Shown here: piece after piece, positions 10,971-24,100 of the stretch | How positions within the stretch are numbered: position 1 is the first letter of the stretch | How the letters are laid out: each line of letters begins with the position of its first letter | From: Microcebus murinus | Taxonomy: Eukaryota; Chordata; Mammalia; Primates; Cheirogaleidae | DNA length: 64,000 nt | Direction of reading: 5' to 3' | Assembly: GCF_040939455.1 (NCBI RefSeq) | Contig: NC_134136.1 | Span: 75,251,796-75,315,795, forward strand | The notes under the pieces: model-generated | Seen by the model: only the letters and a program-made list of their open reading frames with translations | Databases searched by the model: none | Told to the model about the DNA's origin: nothing | Program-made: the position numbers and the translations under genes

Positions 10971-11657
10971 GGCTGTGGTTCCAAGGATATATTAAGTTTC
11001 AGAATTTTTTGATGTTATTTTTGACTGCTTGGCTTATATGACACCTGATGGGGCTCTCACTGGTCCCTACTGGTGGTGGCTGAGGGGAGGCAGAAGGGTT
11101 TCCCCAGGCCAACAACTTCTTGGTCAGGGAGGTATTTTGAAATATACTCAGAATTTTCTTATTAGGTATAGTGAGACCCATATATCAGGAGATGATTACC
11201 ATTGAAAAGGTGGTTACTCACAGTGCCCAAGAGAAAGGAGCATGCCATGCTATGCAGGACTATACAAGGAAGTACCAGGATTGATCCGGAGGCAAAAGGA
11301 GAAAAAGGAAGGCATGAACAAGAGCTTTTATTGTGGTTTTCATGGGACAGAATGGACAAGGCAGGGTAGGCAAGCTGACTAGGCATAGGACTGGAAAGTC
11401 AGAATAATTGTAGTGGGTTCTGGGTTATAGGAGTGGTCCTCACTTGCCTGGTACCTTATCCTGGAGTGATTTAGGGCAGGGGAATAGTGTCCCAGACTGC
11501 AAGAGCCTAACAAAAGGAGGTGGATGAAGGTATGAACTTGAAATTTGTTGGTTTGCATGCAGACAAGTCAGTTTCTATCTCTAATCTAAGAAAAGTTGGA
11601 GATGGGCAGTCCCTTCTCACTTAGCAAGGTCCCAGATGCCAGAACATCATAAAATAC

Positions 11658-11706
<49 letters not shown>

Positions 11707-11944
11707 TAATACAGGAGGGGAATATCAGACTTGTAAGGACAAAAAGCTTCTCTGGAATCTTTCTTGACTATGGCAGATGGATTGTCCCTGGCCTGACACC
11801 TTATCGTGGGGAGGATTCATCCTGCTGCAGTGTCTTCCAGGGGATCAGTGTCTCAAGGTGGATACTGGGAGGGGAAGGGAGACAAAGGCTCTGTGGGGAA
11901 GGTGAGCACCTTCCCCCAGCACATCATATTTAGCAGTGGGGGAA
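10971..11944. other. Unique DNA with an AT microsatellite
   Basis: No gene seen. The first 190 bp could be the decayed 5' end of the preceding L1. The AT repeat is listed separately. Confidence 0.4.
11658..11703. repeat. (TA)n microsatellite
   Basis: About 23 perfect TA repeats between 'cataaaatacaga' and 'gattaatacagg'. Likely length-polymorphic. Confidence 0.97.
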
Positions 11945-12215
11945 ATGTTATGGGCTGAAGTGTGCCCCTTCAATATTCATATGTTCAAGTCATAATCTCT
12001 GGTACCTCAAAATGAGACTATTTGAAGATAGGTCTTTAAAGAGATTATTAAGTTAACATGAGGCCAATAGGGTGGGCCCTAATTCAATCTTACTGAAGTC
12101 CTTATAAGAAAAGAAAGAGACACCTGGGATGTGAATTCACAGAGGAAAAACCATGTAAACTACACAGTTTGTGGTAAATAACTTATTATGGCAGTCCTAG
12201 CAAACTAATACAAAG
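11945..12215 (+). mobile_element. MLT1-type MaLR LTR
   Basis: It starts 'tgttatgggctgaagtgtgcccc' in essence and contains 'attcatatgttcaagtc', 'ggtctttaaagagattattaag', 'agggtgggccctaattcaat' and 'tccttataagaaaag', ending 'ggcagtcctagcaaactaatac'. These landmarks fit MLT1 LTRs (ERVL-MaLR). A solo LTR with no internal retroviral part. Confidence 0.82.
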
Positions 12216-13261
12216 AGGCTATTGGCCTATCTCCCTTGTGGGTGGTAGTGGCTCACCTGGTATTATCTAGGTTACTCCTTTCTATGACTGGATTAGAGGT
12301 TGATAAATATTGGGTCTGGGGTTTCCTTTTGCTGTAGAGTGGGGAAGACATGAGATATTAAGGTCCAAAACTAGTTTTTCTTATTATTATCATTTTTTTC
12401 CCTACTTTCTAAGTTCTCACTGGTTTCCCCTTGCATTATTTCCAGGGCTTATGGTTGTATTTAGCAAGGAAGAGCAGGAAGAAAGGGATCTGTACTATAT
12501 TGTTCAAACTGAAGTCCAAATACAATCATTTATTTAGCAAAGGAAGGTGTCTATAGAAAATTAAAGAAAAGGGAGATGTCTCATGGTGCCCACAGTACCT
12601 AATCTAGTATTGGGCATCTAGTGGAGGCTAAATACCCCTTCCTTTAAAATTGAACTGAATGTCAGTAATGACTCTTGTGACTTTCTGCAGCATAATCCTC
12701 AATACTTCAACAGCTTGTTCATTTCTGAAGCTGCGGTTATTTAGCCCTAAACACAAACTCAGTCCCAACCAAGGATTTGGTACCATGCAATTGACGATCT
12801 ACTCTAATCAGGAAATGTAAAGAGCATTGTGTCAATAACCAGATATGAATAATTTTGCCTTTGATGTTGCTTTAATTTTGTACCCCTGATTGCTATAGCT
12901 GAGATCTTATCATATACTTCTAGCAATTAGGCTCTGTCCAATTAATGCTTAAGTCTTGTAGGCCAACTTAATCTAATGCTATATACCTCAATTTATCTCC
13001 CACTGGAGTCTTGTTCTTATCTTAAATCTTTAATTTTGGGGGAAGTATTCTTACTGCTGGACCACTATTGTCATGCCTATCTACCTGGTACCTATCTAAT
13101 GCCTACCGCCATAATTTCCACTTGTCGTGCCCTACCCAATCTCAAAATGTCTGCCGGATGCTGGATCTGTCTGATATCAACAGCCTGCTAACTTCTTGCT
13201 GCTAAGACTTGAACTAGGCACCTACCCTAATAAACCAGCAGAGCTGGTGCTAAAATATTGC
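12216..13261. other. Unique DNA, nothing recognised
   Basis: Short frames at 12310-12537 and 12976-13191 have no family resemblance I can name and lack supporting context, so I do not call them genes. Confidence 0.4.
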
Positions 13262-13422
13262 TGATAAAATATAAGATGTCCAGTTAAACTTGAATTTCAA
13301 ATAATTTTAGTATAAATGTGTCCCAAATCTTGCATGAAACATAGTAAAACATAGTTTATTTGAAATACAAATTTAACTGAGTATTCTGTGTTTCTATTTG
13401 CTAAATCTGGCAACCCTGCTGG
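13262..13422. repeat. Palindromic interspersed repeat, old
   Basis: The arm 'cagttaaacttgaatttcaaata' in parts (13279-13301) is mirrored by 'tatttgaaatacaaatttaactga' in parts (13358-13381), with 'agtataaatgtgtcccaaat' between. This looks like a long imperfect hairpin such as small non-autonomous DNA transposons form. I do not name the family. Confidence 0.5.
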
Positions 13423-13469
13423 GGCTGTGTAAACCACAGCTCCCAGGTGTGTTATAAGGTTTTTATTTA

Positions 13470-13804
<335 letters not shown>

Positions 13805-13820
13805 ATAAGGTTTTTATTTA

Positions 13821-15098
13821 AACAATGGTTATTCTCTTCGGATTTTCAGTTGGGTTTTTTATTTATTCCATAATAAGAAACAAAATTGCCATGCAAGTGG
13901 ACTTAAAATAGTTTTCATTTTTCTATCTTAGAAAATGACTGAAAATTAGACAACTGCTTGTGTCCTTTCAGACGCTCTTCAATAACCTCGTTGTGGGTAA
14001 TAGGGTAAGCAGAATTGCATATGGTTCCAGAAGGAAAATTGAAAATTAATGAAAGAAGAAGCTTGATATCACATTGGATAGGGATGTTTTATATAACTAG
14101 TCATGCTTATTTCATTATACATAACAATCTCATTGATTAGAGGACAAATTGAGGTACCTTAATGTCACCTAATCACTGTGGTCCTAAAAAGCTAGAGGTA
14201 CACATATTTAAGAAAAAATAAACTATATTGATAGCTCAAAATCTAGCTCTGGAATGAGATTGAGGGCAATAAACTTTTCTCAAAGACAATGGCCCATGAG
14301 GTTGTGATGTGACGACTTTATTTAAAAATGTCTGAAGATATTCTTCCCTTTTATAAATGTCAGAGTGTACCTGGTAGAGAAAACATTTTATTTTTGTAAA
14401 AGGGATAAATATTGTTTAAAAATTCCCAGCAATTATTTTCCTCTTTTCAGAGTTAGAGAACAATTCACCTTTAAAACAGATTTTCTTTATTCTGAAAAAA
14501 AATATTGCAATACCTCTTTTAAATTACATAAATGTAAATCAAGTACTCCATATTGTTCTTTGATAAGAGTTGTACCTGGATGCTAGTATAGGGATGGGAA
14601 AGATGAAATTGGCAATAGCTTAGGGTTTCAATACTCTTAATAAGTAATAGTATGTACTGTTCCTCCTATCATTGCTATGCATATCGATTTGTTCCTACAA
14701 AATTTATGTAGGAATAAAGGATCATTATGGAAGAAGGTGAAGTAGACTTTCAAATCTCCCCCTTGCATTTCAAAAACAGTAAAACCAATCTGAGATTGAA
14801 GTGACCTCGATTGAGGCAAGATGGCAGAAAACAAAGGCTTTGGGGAGGGAGAAAAAGTGTAACTAGTGACCCAAATGTGACATGAGAGTTAAGCTAGTTC
14901 TAGTTGGAGTGATGGTTGATGTATTGGTTCTTTGCTGGCTTAACTATATTAATGTTATGGTTGCACATTGAGGGAAAACAATTGATGGATGGATGAGGAT
15001 GTGTGTGTGTCAGACAGGGAGAGAGAGAGAGGGAGAGATCAAAAGTTTTAACTCTTAAAGCCCATACCAATTAAGATGTAGAACATTCAGGGATGACC
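13821..15098. other. Unique DNA with short simple repeats
   Basis: No gene seen. Weak open frames (14365-14586 plus, 14637-14834 minus) are not supported by similarity. A GT/GA-rich simple repeat lies at about 15000-15037. Confidence 0.4.
15000..15037. repeat. (GT)n / (GA)n simple repeat
   Basis: Short GT run, then 'cagacaggga' and a GA run. Low-complexity sequence just before the plus-strand L1. Confidence 0.85.
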
Positions 15099-15115
15099 AC
15101 AAAACCAGTAGGAGA

Positions 15116-16621
15116 GGGGGGTTCCGGAAGATGGAGTAAGAGAAACACCGCCAGACAGAGTGTGAAAAGACAGATTCTAGGAGAAATTAGAAGAAAGAAA
15201 CAAGAAGATGAGCCTACATCGGATGAGGGTCAGAAGGAGGAGTACCTGAGACCACGGGAGACTCCACAAGAGGAGGTCACAGAGGAGAACTGGAAGCTGG
15301 GACCCCCGGAGCAGCCCAGAGACCAGCGGGAAGTGTAGGTGGATCAGCCGTTTCCCCTCCCCTGCATCCCGGACTGCTGGTGGGCTCCCCAGCAAGTGAA
15401 GAGACCTGTGGACACCAGCCCAGCGATGGCCGCTGCCAGTGAGCGGTAAGCCAGTAGTGGACGCGGCACCAGGCTCCCAACTCCCTCGGGGCACCTCCGT
15501 GTGCACAGACACCAGTCGTGCGGCAGACGCCATATTGCCTCCTCCTCCCCTATTCTGACCCTACCAGCAGCTGCCCAGAGTCACAGAGAGACAATATAGC
15601 CACCAGCCGGAGGCACCTACAGGGAATGGGACCTTCCCTTTTGGGGCCCAACATATGACTAAGGGGAACACAGACTATGAGCTCCCTACCCACCAGCCCT
15701 CGCAGGTGCTGCTGGCACGGTGATCCCAGGAGAACGGGACAGACCCTGAGGTTGAGAGACATAGACCCAGTGTGGGCTCCCTGTGGGTGAATTGGGAATG
15801 GCACTGCTCTCCCAGGTGGGGATATATTTAGAACTCTGGGACTCAGAGGTCAGACCTGCAGACCACATCCCGTGCACTGAGGCCTCACATTGCCTGGGGC
15901 ACAGAAGGGATATTTGTGAACAGCCTACTGAGGTGTTTGTGCCTTCAGGGGCAGACCAGCCTCCGAGAGGGCAACCATCCTGCCAAAGGGAGGCTGTGCA
16001 CCCAGCCAAGGTGGTGTTCCTGCGCAGGGAACCTCCCCGCCAACAGCACAGCCAGGGGAAGCCTGCTGGCATGTTGTCTGGCCCGCTGGCAGAGGTCCAG
16101 GAGTAGCTGAGGAATTGGGGATGGTGGAAAGAAGCCAGGCCCGCTCCAGACTGCGGGTCTCAGACAGCCCCACCCCCACACGAAGACTCACTGACTGAGC
16201 CGGGCCATTCCAGCCCCTCCCTGTCAGCTTTGCCTGGAAGCAGAGAACAGAACTTTGACCCCTGCTAAAAACATTGGTGGTGCCTGACAGCAGGCTTACC
16301 TAACCCAGCTCTGCCCAGACTCTCTCCTAGACTAGCCTTCACTGAAAGGGAGAAAAGGACACATCTGGAAGTCCCAGAGGCCCACCCACCACCTGAGGCA
16401 CAAGAGTTCTCTCTACAGGAACAAGAGGTGATATCAGGACATAAAAACAACAGTCTAGCCTGTTCCTCCAAGCAAGAGACACCTACTGACAGGGAGAGAA
16501 TCCTGCACACCCTTTTCACAACACCTACTGACACATTAACAGGGAGTGGTCAAATCTCATCCACTGACACCACATACCAGCTCAGAAACTAAAGAAGGCA
16601 TGTGAATATCCAAACAAAAAC
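15116..16621 (+). promoter_or_regulatory. L1-B 5' UTR unit 1 (outer promoter copy)
   Basis: It starts 'ggggttccggaagatggag', then 'aacaccgccagacagagtg', and runs through the same GC-rich leader as unit 2, ending 'ccaaacaaaaacctaag' where ORF1 should soon follow. Instead a second leader starts. It is more diverged from the other leaders than unit 2 is. The YY1-like core AAGATGG is kept, but with different flanks. Confidence 0.88.
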
Positions 16622-18041
16622 CTAAGAGGAGCAAGATGGCGGACGAATAACACCGCCAGACAGAGTGTCTCTGCAGAAAAGACAGATTCTAGCAGAAATT
16701 AGAGGAAAGAAGCAAGAAGACGAGCATACAGTGGACAAGGGCCGGAAGGAGGGGTACCTGAGACCCGGGGAGACTCCACGGGAGGAGGCTGCAGAGGAGA
16801 ACTGGAGGCTGAGACCACCGGAGCAGCCCGGAGACCAGCGGCAAGGGTAGGTGGATTTGATGTTTCCCCTCCCCTGCATTTGGGACTGCTGGTGGGCTCC
16901 CCAGCGGGTGGAGAGACCTGTGGATGCCAGCACAGAGACTGCCGCCACCAGCCAGCGGTGAGCCTGTAGCAGATGTGGCACCGGGTTCCCAACTTCCTCC
17001 GGGCACCTCCGTGTGCCCAGACTCAAGCCACGCGGCAGGCGTCATATTGCCTCCTCCTCCCCTCCGCCGACCCTACCCGCGGCTGCCCAGAGACACAATA
17101 CAGCCACCAACCGGAGGCACCTACAGGGAACGGGACCTTCCATTCTGGGACCCTACACCTGACTCAGGGGAACTCAGACTGTGAGATCCCTACCCGCCTG
17201 CCCTCCCAGGTGCTGCTGGCACCGTGTTCCCAGGAGAACGGTGCCAACTCAGAGGCTGAGAGACATAGACCCGTTTGGGCTCCCTGTGGGTGAATTGGGA
17301 CCGAAAATCCTCTCCCTGGTGGGGATACGGTTTGAACTCTGGGACCCAGAGGTCAGACCTGCAGACCAGATCCCCTGCACCAAGGGCTAGCATTGCCAGG
17401 GGCACAGAAGGGTTATACCTGAACAGCCTACTGAGGTGTGTGTGCCTCCAGGGGCGGATCGGCATCCTAGAGGGCAAACCTCCTCCCAGGAGGAGGCCTT
17501 GCGCCCAACCCAGGTGGCGTTCCTGTGCAGGGAACCTCCCCGCTGGCATCACAGTCCGGGGAGGCCTGGTGATTTGTGGTCTGGCCTGCTGGAAAAGGCC
17601 CAGGAGTAGCTACGGAGTTGGGGAGGGTGGAAAGAAGCAAGGCCTGCTCCAGACTGCAGGTCTCAGACAGCCTCACGCACAAACGCAGACTTTCTGGATG
17701 AGCGGGACCATTCCAGCCCCACCCTAACTGCTTTCCCTGGAAGCAGAGAACAGAACTTTGACCCCTGCTAACGGCCTCAGGGCAGGCTTACTCAACCCAG
17801 CTCCGCCCAGAACAAGAGCTGATAACAGGGCACAAAATCAACAGTATAGCCTGTTCCTCCAAGCAAATGCCACCTACTGACAGGGACGGCATCTTGCACA
17901 GCCTTTCCACAGCACCCACTGACTCAATATACAAGGGGTAGTCCAATTTCACCCACAGGCACCACCTAATGCCTCAGAAACTAAACAAGGTGTGTGAAAA
18001 CCCAAACAATAACTTAAGGAAAGAAACAACAACTGTTTAAC
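16622..18041 (+). promoter_or_regulatory. L1-B 5' UTR unit 2 (inner promoter copy)
   Basis: It begins 'gaggagcaagatggcggac', with a perfect YY1-type CAAGATGGCGG at 16629-16639, and leads straight to the ORF1 ATG at 18042. It is the direct counterpart of the L1-A leader. The minus strand carries the same antisense frame as L1-A (16689-17045). Confidence 0.9.
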
Positions 18042-19029
18042 ATGGGAAGAAATCAGCGAAAGAACTCAGGAAATATGAAGAACCAAATGGAAAACACACC
18101 CCCAAAGAGGAGCACCAGCCCCCTAGAAAGGGACACCAACCAAAATCAAGCAAACAATATGACAGAAGAGGAATTTCGTATCTAGATCATAAGAACACTC
18201 ACCCAGCTGCAACAACAACTCAACAACCAACACAAAGAAACCACAAAAAGCCTCCAGGATATGGGAAAAGAAGTAGACACAATGAAGAAAAGTGTAACTG
18301 AACTCCTGGAAATGAAGAATCAATTCAAGGAACTACAAAATACAGTGGATAGTCTCAAGAACAGGGTAGATCAAACAGAAGAAAGAATCTCAGAGCTTGA
18401 AGATAACACTCTCCATTAAATAAATCACTCACAGAAATAGAGCAGAGAAACAAGAAAAAAGAGCAAAGCCTACAAGAGCTGTGGGATTATGTGAAGAAAC
18501 CTAATGTGAGGGTCATAGGATTACAAGAAGGGGAAGAAGACAACACTCAAGGGTTGGACAAGCTTTTTGAAGATATAATAGAGGAAAATTTCCCAGGCCT
18601 TGCTCAAAATCTTGATATACAAGTTCAAGAAGCTCAGAGGACCCCTGGGAGATTCAATGCAAACAGGAGACATCACGACATGCAGGCATCAGACCGACCA
18701 AGGTATCAACTAAAGAGGCCCTTCTAAGAGCTGTAAGACAAAAGAAGCAAGTAACATACAAGGGAAAGCCAATTCGAATAACATCAGACTTCTCTAATGA
18801 GACTTTACAAGAAAGGAGAGACTGGGGCCCCATTCTCACTCTTTTGAAACAAAACAATGCCCAGCCTAGAATATTATTCCCTGCAAAACTAAGCTTCGTA
18901 TATGAAGGAGAAATAAAAACATTCTCAGACAAGCAAAGGCTCAGAGAATTCACCAAGACAAGACCAGCCCTACAAGAAGTACTTAAAACAGCGTTATGCA
19001 CGGAACATCATAATAACCCACGAATATAA
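18042..19029 (+). pseudogene. ORF1: L1-B ORF1 pseudogene
   Basis: Same start (MGRNQRKNSGN) and end (HHNNPRI then stop) as the intact ORF1 of L1-A. It is broken by a TAG at about 18184 (FRMW reads FRI-stop), a one-base deletion near 18417 in the coiled coil, and another one-base deletion at about 18669 in the RNA-binding region (TPGRFNANR then frame loss). Open pieces are 18491-18727 and 18844-19029. The encoded RNA chaperone cannot be made full length. Confidence 0.92.
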
Positions 19030-19365
19030 AAACAACAATAACCCAAAGATATTAAAGGCCAGATATTACAATGGCTCAAGACAGAAATCATAGCAACAAC
19101 ATCCAACCCAACAGAATGATCAGTAATCTACCTTACCTATCAGTTCTCTCAATAAATGTGAATGGCTTAAACTCTCCACTCAAGAGACATAGGCTGGCAG
19201 AATAGATAAGAAAATACAAGCAAAATATATGCTGTCTTCAGGAAACATATCTAACCTGCAAGGATGCATATAGACTAAAAATAAAAGGGTGGAGATCAGT
19301 ATTCCAAGAAAATAGAAGCCAAAAGAAGGCTGGCGTGGCAGTTCTAATTTCAGACGATTTAGTTT

Positions 19366-21180
19366 AGTTTTTTTTTTTTTTTTTAGTACAATTTGGTTTT
19401 ATTCTTAGGCAAATTTTTTTTATCAATTTTCTTTTATTATTATTTTTTAATTGACATATAATAATTGTACATATTTATATATAGTGACATTTCAATACAT
19501 ATAACACATAATGATCAGATCAGGGTAACTAGCACATCCCCATAAACTCAAATATCTATTATTTCTTCATGTGGTGAATTTTTAATATCCTCTTTCTAGC
19601 TATTTGAAACTATATAATAAATTATTAAGTATAATCATCTTACAGTAGTATAGAACACTAGAACTTATTCCTCCTGTCTACCTAGAATTTTATATCCTTT
19701 AACAAATCTCACCCCATTTCCCTTCCTTTAACCTTCCCAGTCTCTAGTATCCTCTGTTCTACTTTTTTTTTTTTCTTTTTTAATTATTTTTTTATTTTGG
19801 CATATTATGGGGGTACAGATTTTAAGGTTTCAATAAATATCCATTTTCCCCCCTCCCCCCAAAAGTCTGAGTCTCCATCATGACCATCCCCCAGATGGTG
19901 CACATCTCACTCACTATGTATGTATATACCTGCCCCCCTCCCCCCTCCCACCTGCCCAATACCCTATTACTGTAGCACCTATGTGTCCACTTAGGTGCTA
20001 CTCAGTTAATATCAGTTTGCTGGAGAATATATCTGGTGCTTGTTTTTCCATTCTTGGGATACTTCACTTAGTAGTATGGGTTCCAGCTCTAAACAGGAAA
20101 ATATAAGGTGTGCTATATCACCGTTGTTTCTTAGAGCTGAATAGTACTCCATGGTATACATATACCACATTTTATTAATCCATTCTTTGATTGATGGGCA
20201 CTTGGGCTGTTTCCACAGCCTTGCAATTATGAATTGTGCTGCTATAAACATTCGAGTGCAGGTGTCTTTTTTGTAGAGTGTCACTGGATCATTTGGGCCA
20301 GATATCAAACTATACTACAAAGCTGTAGTAATTAAAACATTATGGTATTGGCACAAAAACAGGAATATTGACCAGTGGAACAGATGTGAGAATCCTGATA
20401 TAAAACCATCCTCATATAGCCATCTCATCTTTGACAAAGCAGACAAAAACATATGCTGGGGAAAAGAATCCCTCTTCAATAAATGGTGCTGGGAAAACTG
20501 GATAGCCACCTGTAGAAGGCTAAAACAGGACCCACACCTTTCACCTCTCACAAAAACCAACTCACGCTGGATAACAGACTTAAACCTAAGATATGAAACT
20601 ATTAGAACTCTAGAGGAAAAAGTTGGAAACACTCTCCTAGACATCGGCCTGGGCAAAGAGTTTATGAAGAAGTCCCCAAAGGCATTCACAGCAGCAACAA
20701 AAATAAATAAATGGGACATGATCAAACTACAAAGCTTCTGCACAGCCAAAGAAATAGTCATGAAAGTAAACAGACAACCTACAGAATGGGAGAAAATTTT
20801 TGCATCCTATGCATCCGATAAGGGACTGATAACTAGAATATACTTAGAACTCACGAAAATTAGGAAGAAAAAATCAAATAACCCCATTAAAAAGTGGGCA
20901 AAGGACTTGAACAGAAATTTTTCTAAAGAAGACAGAAGAATGGCCAACAAACATATGAAGAAATGCTCAACATCTCTAATCATCAGGGAAATGCAAATCA
21001 AAACCACAATGAGATATCACTTAACCCCAGTGAGAATGGCCTTTATCAAAAAATCTCCAAACAATAAATGCTGGCGTGGTTGCGGAGAGAGAGGAACACT
21101 TCTACACTGCTGGTGGGACTGCAAACTAGTTCAACCTCTGTGGAAAGCAATATGGAGATAACTTAAAGCGATACAAGTGA
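19366..21180 (-). mobile_element. Twin-primed (5'-inverted) L1 insertion with 3' transduction
   Basis: Inserted in L1-B ORF2 between TSD copies 'gacgatttagttt' (19353-19365 and 21181-21193; the site reads agttttt/aaag). From the left: a poly(T) tail, extra non-L1-terminal DNA (19385-19762), a second poly(T), then an L1 3' end on the minus strand up to about 20298. There the strand flips, and 20299-21180 is L1 ORF2 on the plus strand. The two arms face away from each other and about 50 bp between them are missing. This is the classic twin-priming inversion of TPRT. Open pieces 20012-20308 (minus) and 20664-21161 (plus) are its ORF2 remains. Confidence 0.9.
19385..19762 (-). other. 3'-transduced segment (old L1 3' UTR carried along)
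   Basis: It lies between two poly(T) tracts. On the minus strand it reads as an old-type L1 3' UTR ('gacaggaggaataagttc', 'caattattatatgtcaatt') and ends with AATAAA (complement at 19398-19403) about 13 nt before the A tail. The source L1 RNA apparently read through its own weak signal into a neighbouring old L1 end. Confidence 0.8.
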
Positions 21181-24100
21181 GACGATTTAGTTTTTAAAGC
21201 AACAAAAGTAGTGAAAGACAAAGAGGGTCATTATATAATAGTGAAGGGCAAAGTTCAACAAGAAGAGATGATAATTTCAAATATATATGCACCCAACTTA
21301 GGTGCACCCATATTCATAAAGCAAACCTTACTGGAGCTAAGCAAATGGATTAATAGCAACTCCAGAATCACTGGAGCTTTCAACAACAAACTGACGGCAC
21401 AAGACAGATCCTCCAAACAGAAAATTAATAAAGAAATAATGGACTTAAATAAAACTCCAGAACAATTGGGTCTCACTACATTTACAGACCATTCTACCCA
21501 AAATCAACTGAATGTACGTTCTTCTCATCAGCACACGGGATATTCACTAAGATGGACCATATCCTAGGACACAAAGTAAACCTCAAGAAATTAAAAAAAA
21601 AATAGAAATCATACCATGTATCTTCTCAGATCACAGTAGAATAAAAGTAGAAATCAACCCTAACAGAAACTCACATTTCTACAAACAAATGTGAAAATTA
21701 AAAAACCTCCTACTAAATGATTAATTCATGAATGAAGAAATCAAGGTGGATATAAAAATATTCTATGAAGAGAATGACAATAGAGAGACAAGTTATCAAA
21801 TTCTCTTGGACACAGTAAAGCAGTTCTGAGAGGAAGGTTTATCTCCATAAATGCCTATAACCAAAAGTCAAAGAGATCACAAATAGACAATCTAATGAAA
21901 CGACTCAAAGAGCTGGAAAAAGAAGAACAGACCAGCCCCAAAGCCAGCAGAAGAAGTGAAATCAACAAAATCAAATCAGAGCTAAACAAAATTCAAAACA
22001 GGGAAGCTATTCAGGAGATTAATAAAAGAAAAAGTTGGTTCTTTGAAAAAATAAACAAAATTGACACACTATTGGCTAAGCTAACGAAAAGCAGAAAAGA
22101 GAAATCTCTAATAAGCTCCATCAGGAACAAAAAAGGAGATATCACAATTGATCCCAAAGAGATACAAGATATAATTTATGAGTACTACAAAAATCTTTAT
22201 TCACACAAATTGGAAAATGTGGAGGAAATGGACAAATTTCTAGAAACACACAGCCTCCCTAGGCTCAACCAGGAATAAACAGATTCCCTGAAGAGACCAA
22301 TCTCAACAGCTGAAATAGAAACAGCAATTAAAAATCTCCCTAAAAAGAAAAGTCCTGGTCCAGAGGGCTTCACACCCGAATTTTACCACACTTACAAAGA
22401 AGAACTAGTACCTATGTTGCAGAAACTATTCCACAACATCGAGAAGAACGGAAACCTGACACCTTTTATGAAGCGAATATTACTCTGATACCAAAACCAG
22501 GAAAGGATGCAACAAAAAAAGAAAACTACAGACCAATATCCCTAATGAATATAGATGCAAAAATTTTCAACAAAATCTTAGCTAACCGAATCAAGACACT
22601 TATCAAAAAAATAATCCATCACGACCAAGTGGGCTTCATCCCAGGGATGCAGGGATGGTTCAACATACGTAAATCTATAAATGCAATTCACCACATAAAC
22701 AGAAGCAAAAACAAAGACCACATGATTCTTTCAATAGACGCAGAAAAACTTTTGACAAAACTCTACACCCTTTCATGATATAAACACTTAAGAAAATAGG
22801 CATAGAAGAGACATACCTAAAAATGATACCAGCCATATAAGACAGACCCATAGCCAACATCATACTGAATGGAGAAAAACTGAAAGCATTGACACTTAGA
22901 ACTGGAACCAGAGAAGGCTGCCCACTATCTCCACTTGTATTCAACATAGTGCTGGAAGTCCTGGCTACAACAATCAAATAGGAAAGTGGAATTAAAGGTA
23001 TCCAAATAGGGGCAGAAGAGATCAAACTTTCATTGTTTGCTGATGATATGATATTATATTTAGAAAACCCCAAAGATTCAACCAAGAAACTCCTAGAACT
23101 GATCAATGAATTTAGTAAAGTCTCAGGATACAAAATCAATGCACAGAAATCAGAGGCATTCGTATACACCAACAACAATCTAATTGAGAACCAAATTTAA
23201 GACTCAATACCCTTCGCAATAGCAACAAAGAAATTAAAGTACCTAGGAGTATACTTAACCAAGGAGGTAAAAGACCTCTACAGGGACAACCATGAAACAC
23301 TGAGGAAGGAAATAGCAGAGGATGTAAACAGATGGAAATCCAGTCCATGCTCGTAGATTGGCAGACTCAACATCATTAGAATGCCTATACTACCCAAACT
23401 AATCTATAGGTTAAATGCAATACTTATTAAAATCCCATCAGCATTCTTCACAGAATTAGAAAAAATAATAATTTTACACTTTGTATGGAACCAAAGAAGA
23501 CCCCGAATATCAAGAGCAATTCTAGGCAACAAAAACAAAATGGGAGGTATTAATATGCCAGATATCAAACTATACTACAAAGCTGTAGTAATTAAAACAA
23601 TCTAGTATTGGCACAAAACTAGGAATATTGACCAGTGGAACAGATCTGAGAATCCTGATATAAAACCATCCTCATATAGCCATCTAATCTTTGGCAAAGC
23701 AGACAAAAACATACGCTGGGCAAAAGAATCCCTTTTCAATTAAAAGTGCTGGGAAAACTGGATAGCCACTTGTAAAAGGCTAAAGCAGGACCCACACATT
23801 TCACCTCTCACAAAAATCAACTCACGCTGGATAACAGACTTAAACCTAAGGTATGAAACTATTAGAATTCTAGAGGAAAATGTTGGAAACACTTTCCTAG
23901 ACATTGGCCTAGGCAAAGAGTTTATGAAGGAGTCCCCAAAGGCAATCACTGCAGCAACAAAAATAAATAAATGGGACATGATGAAACTAAAAAGCTTCTG
24001 CACAGCCATAGAAACAGTCATGACACTAAACAGACAACCTACAGAATGGGAGAAAATTTTTGCATTCTACGTATCTGATAAAGGGCTGATAGCTAGAATA

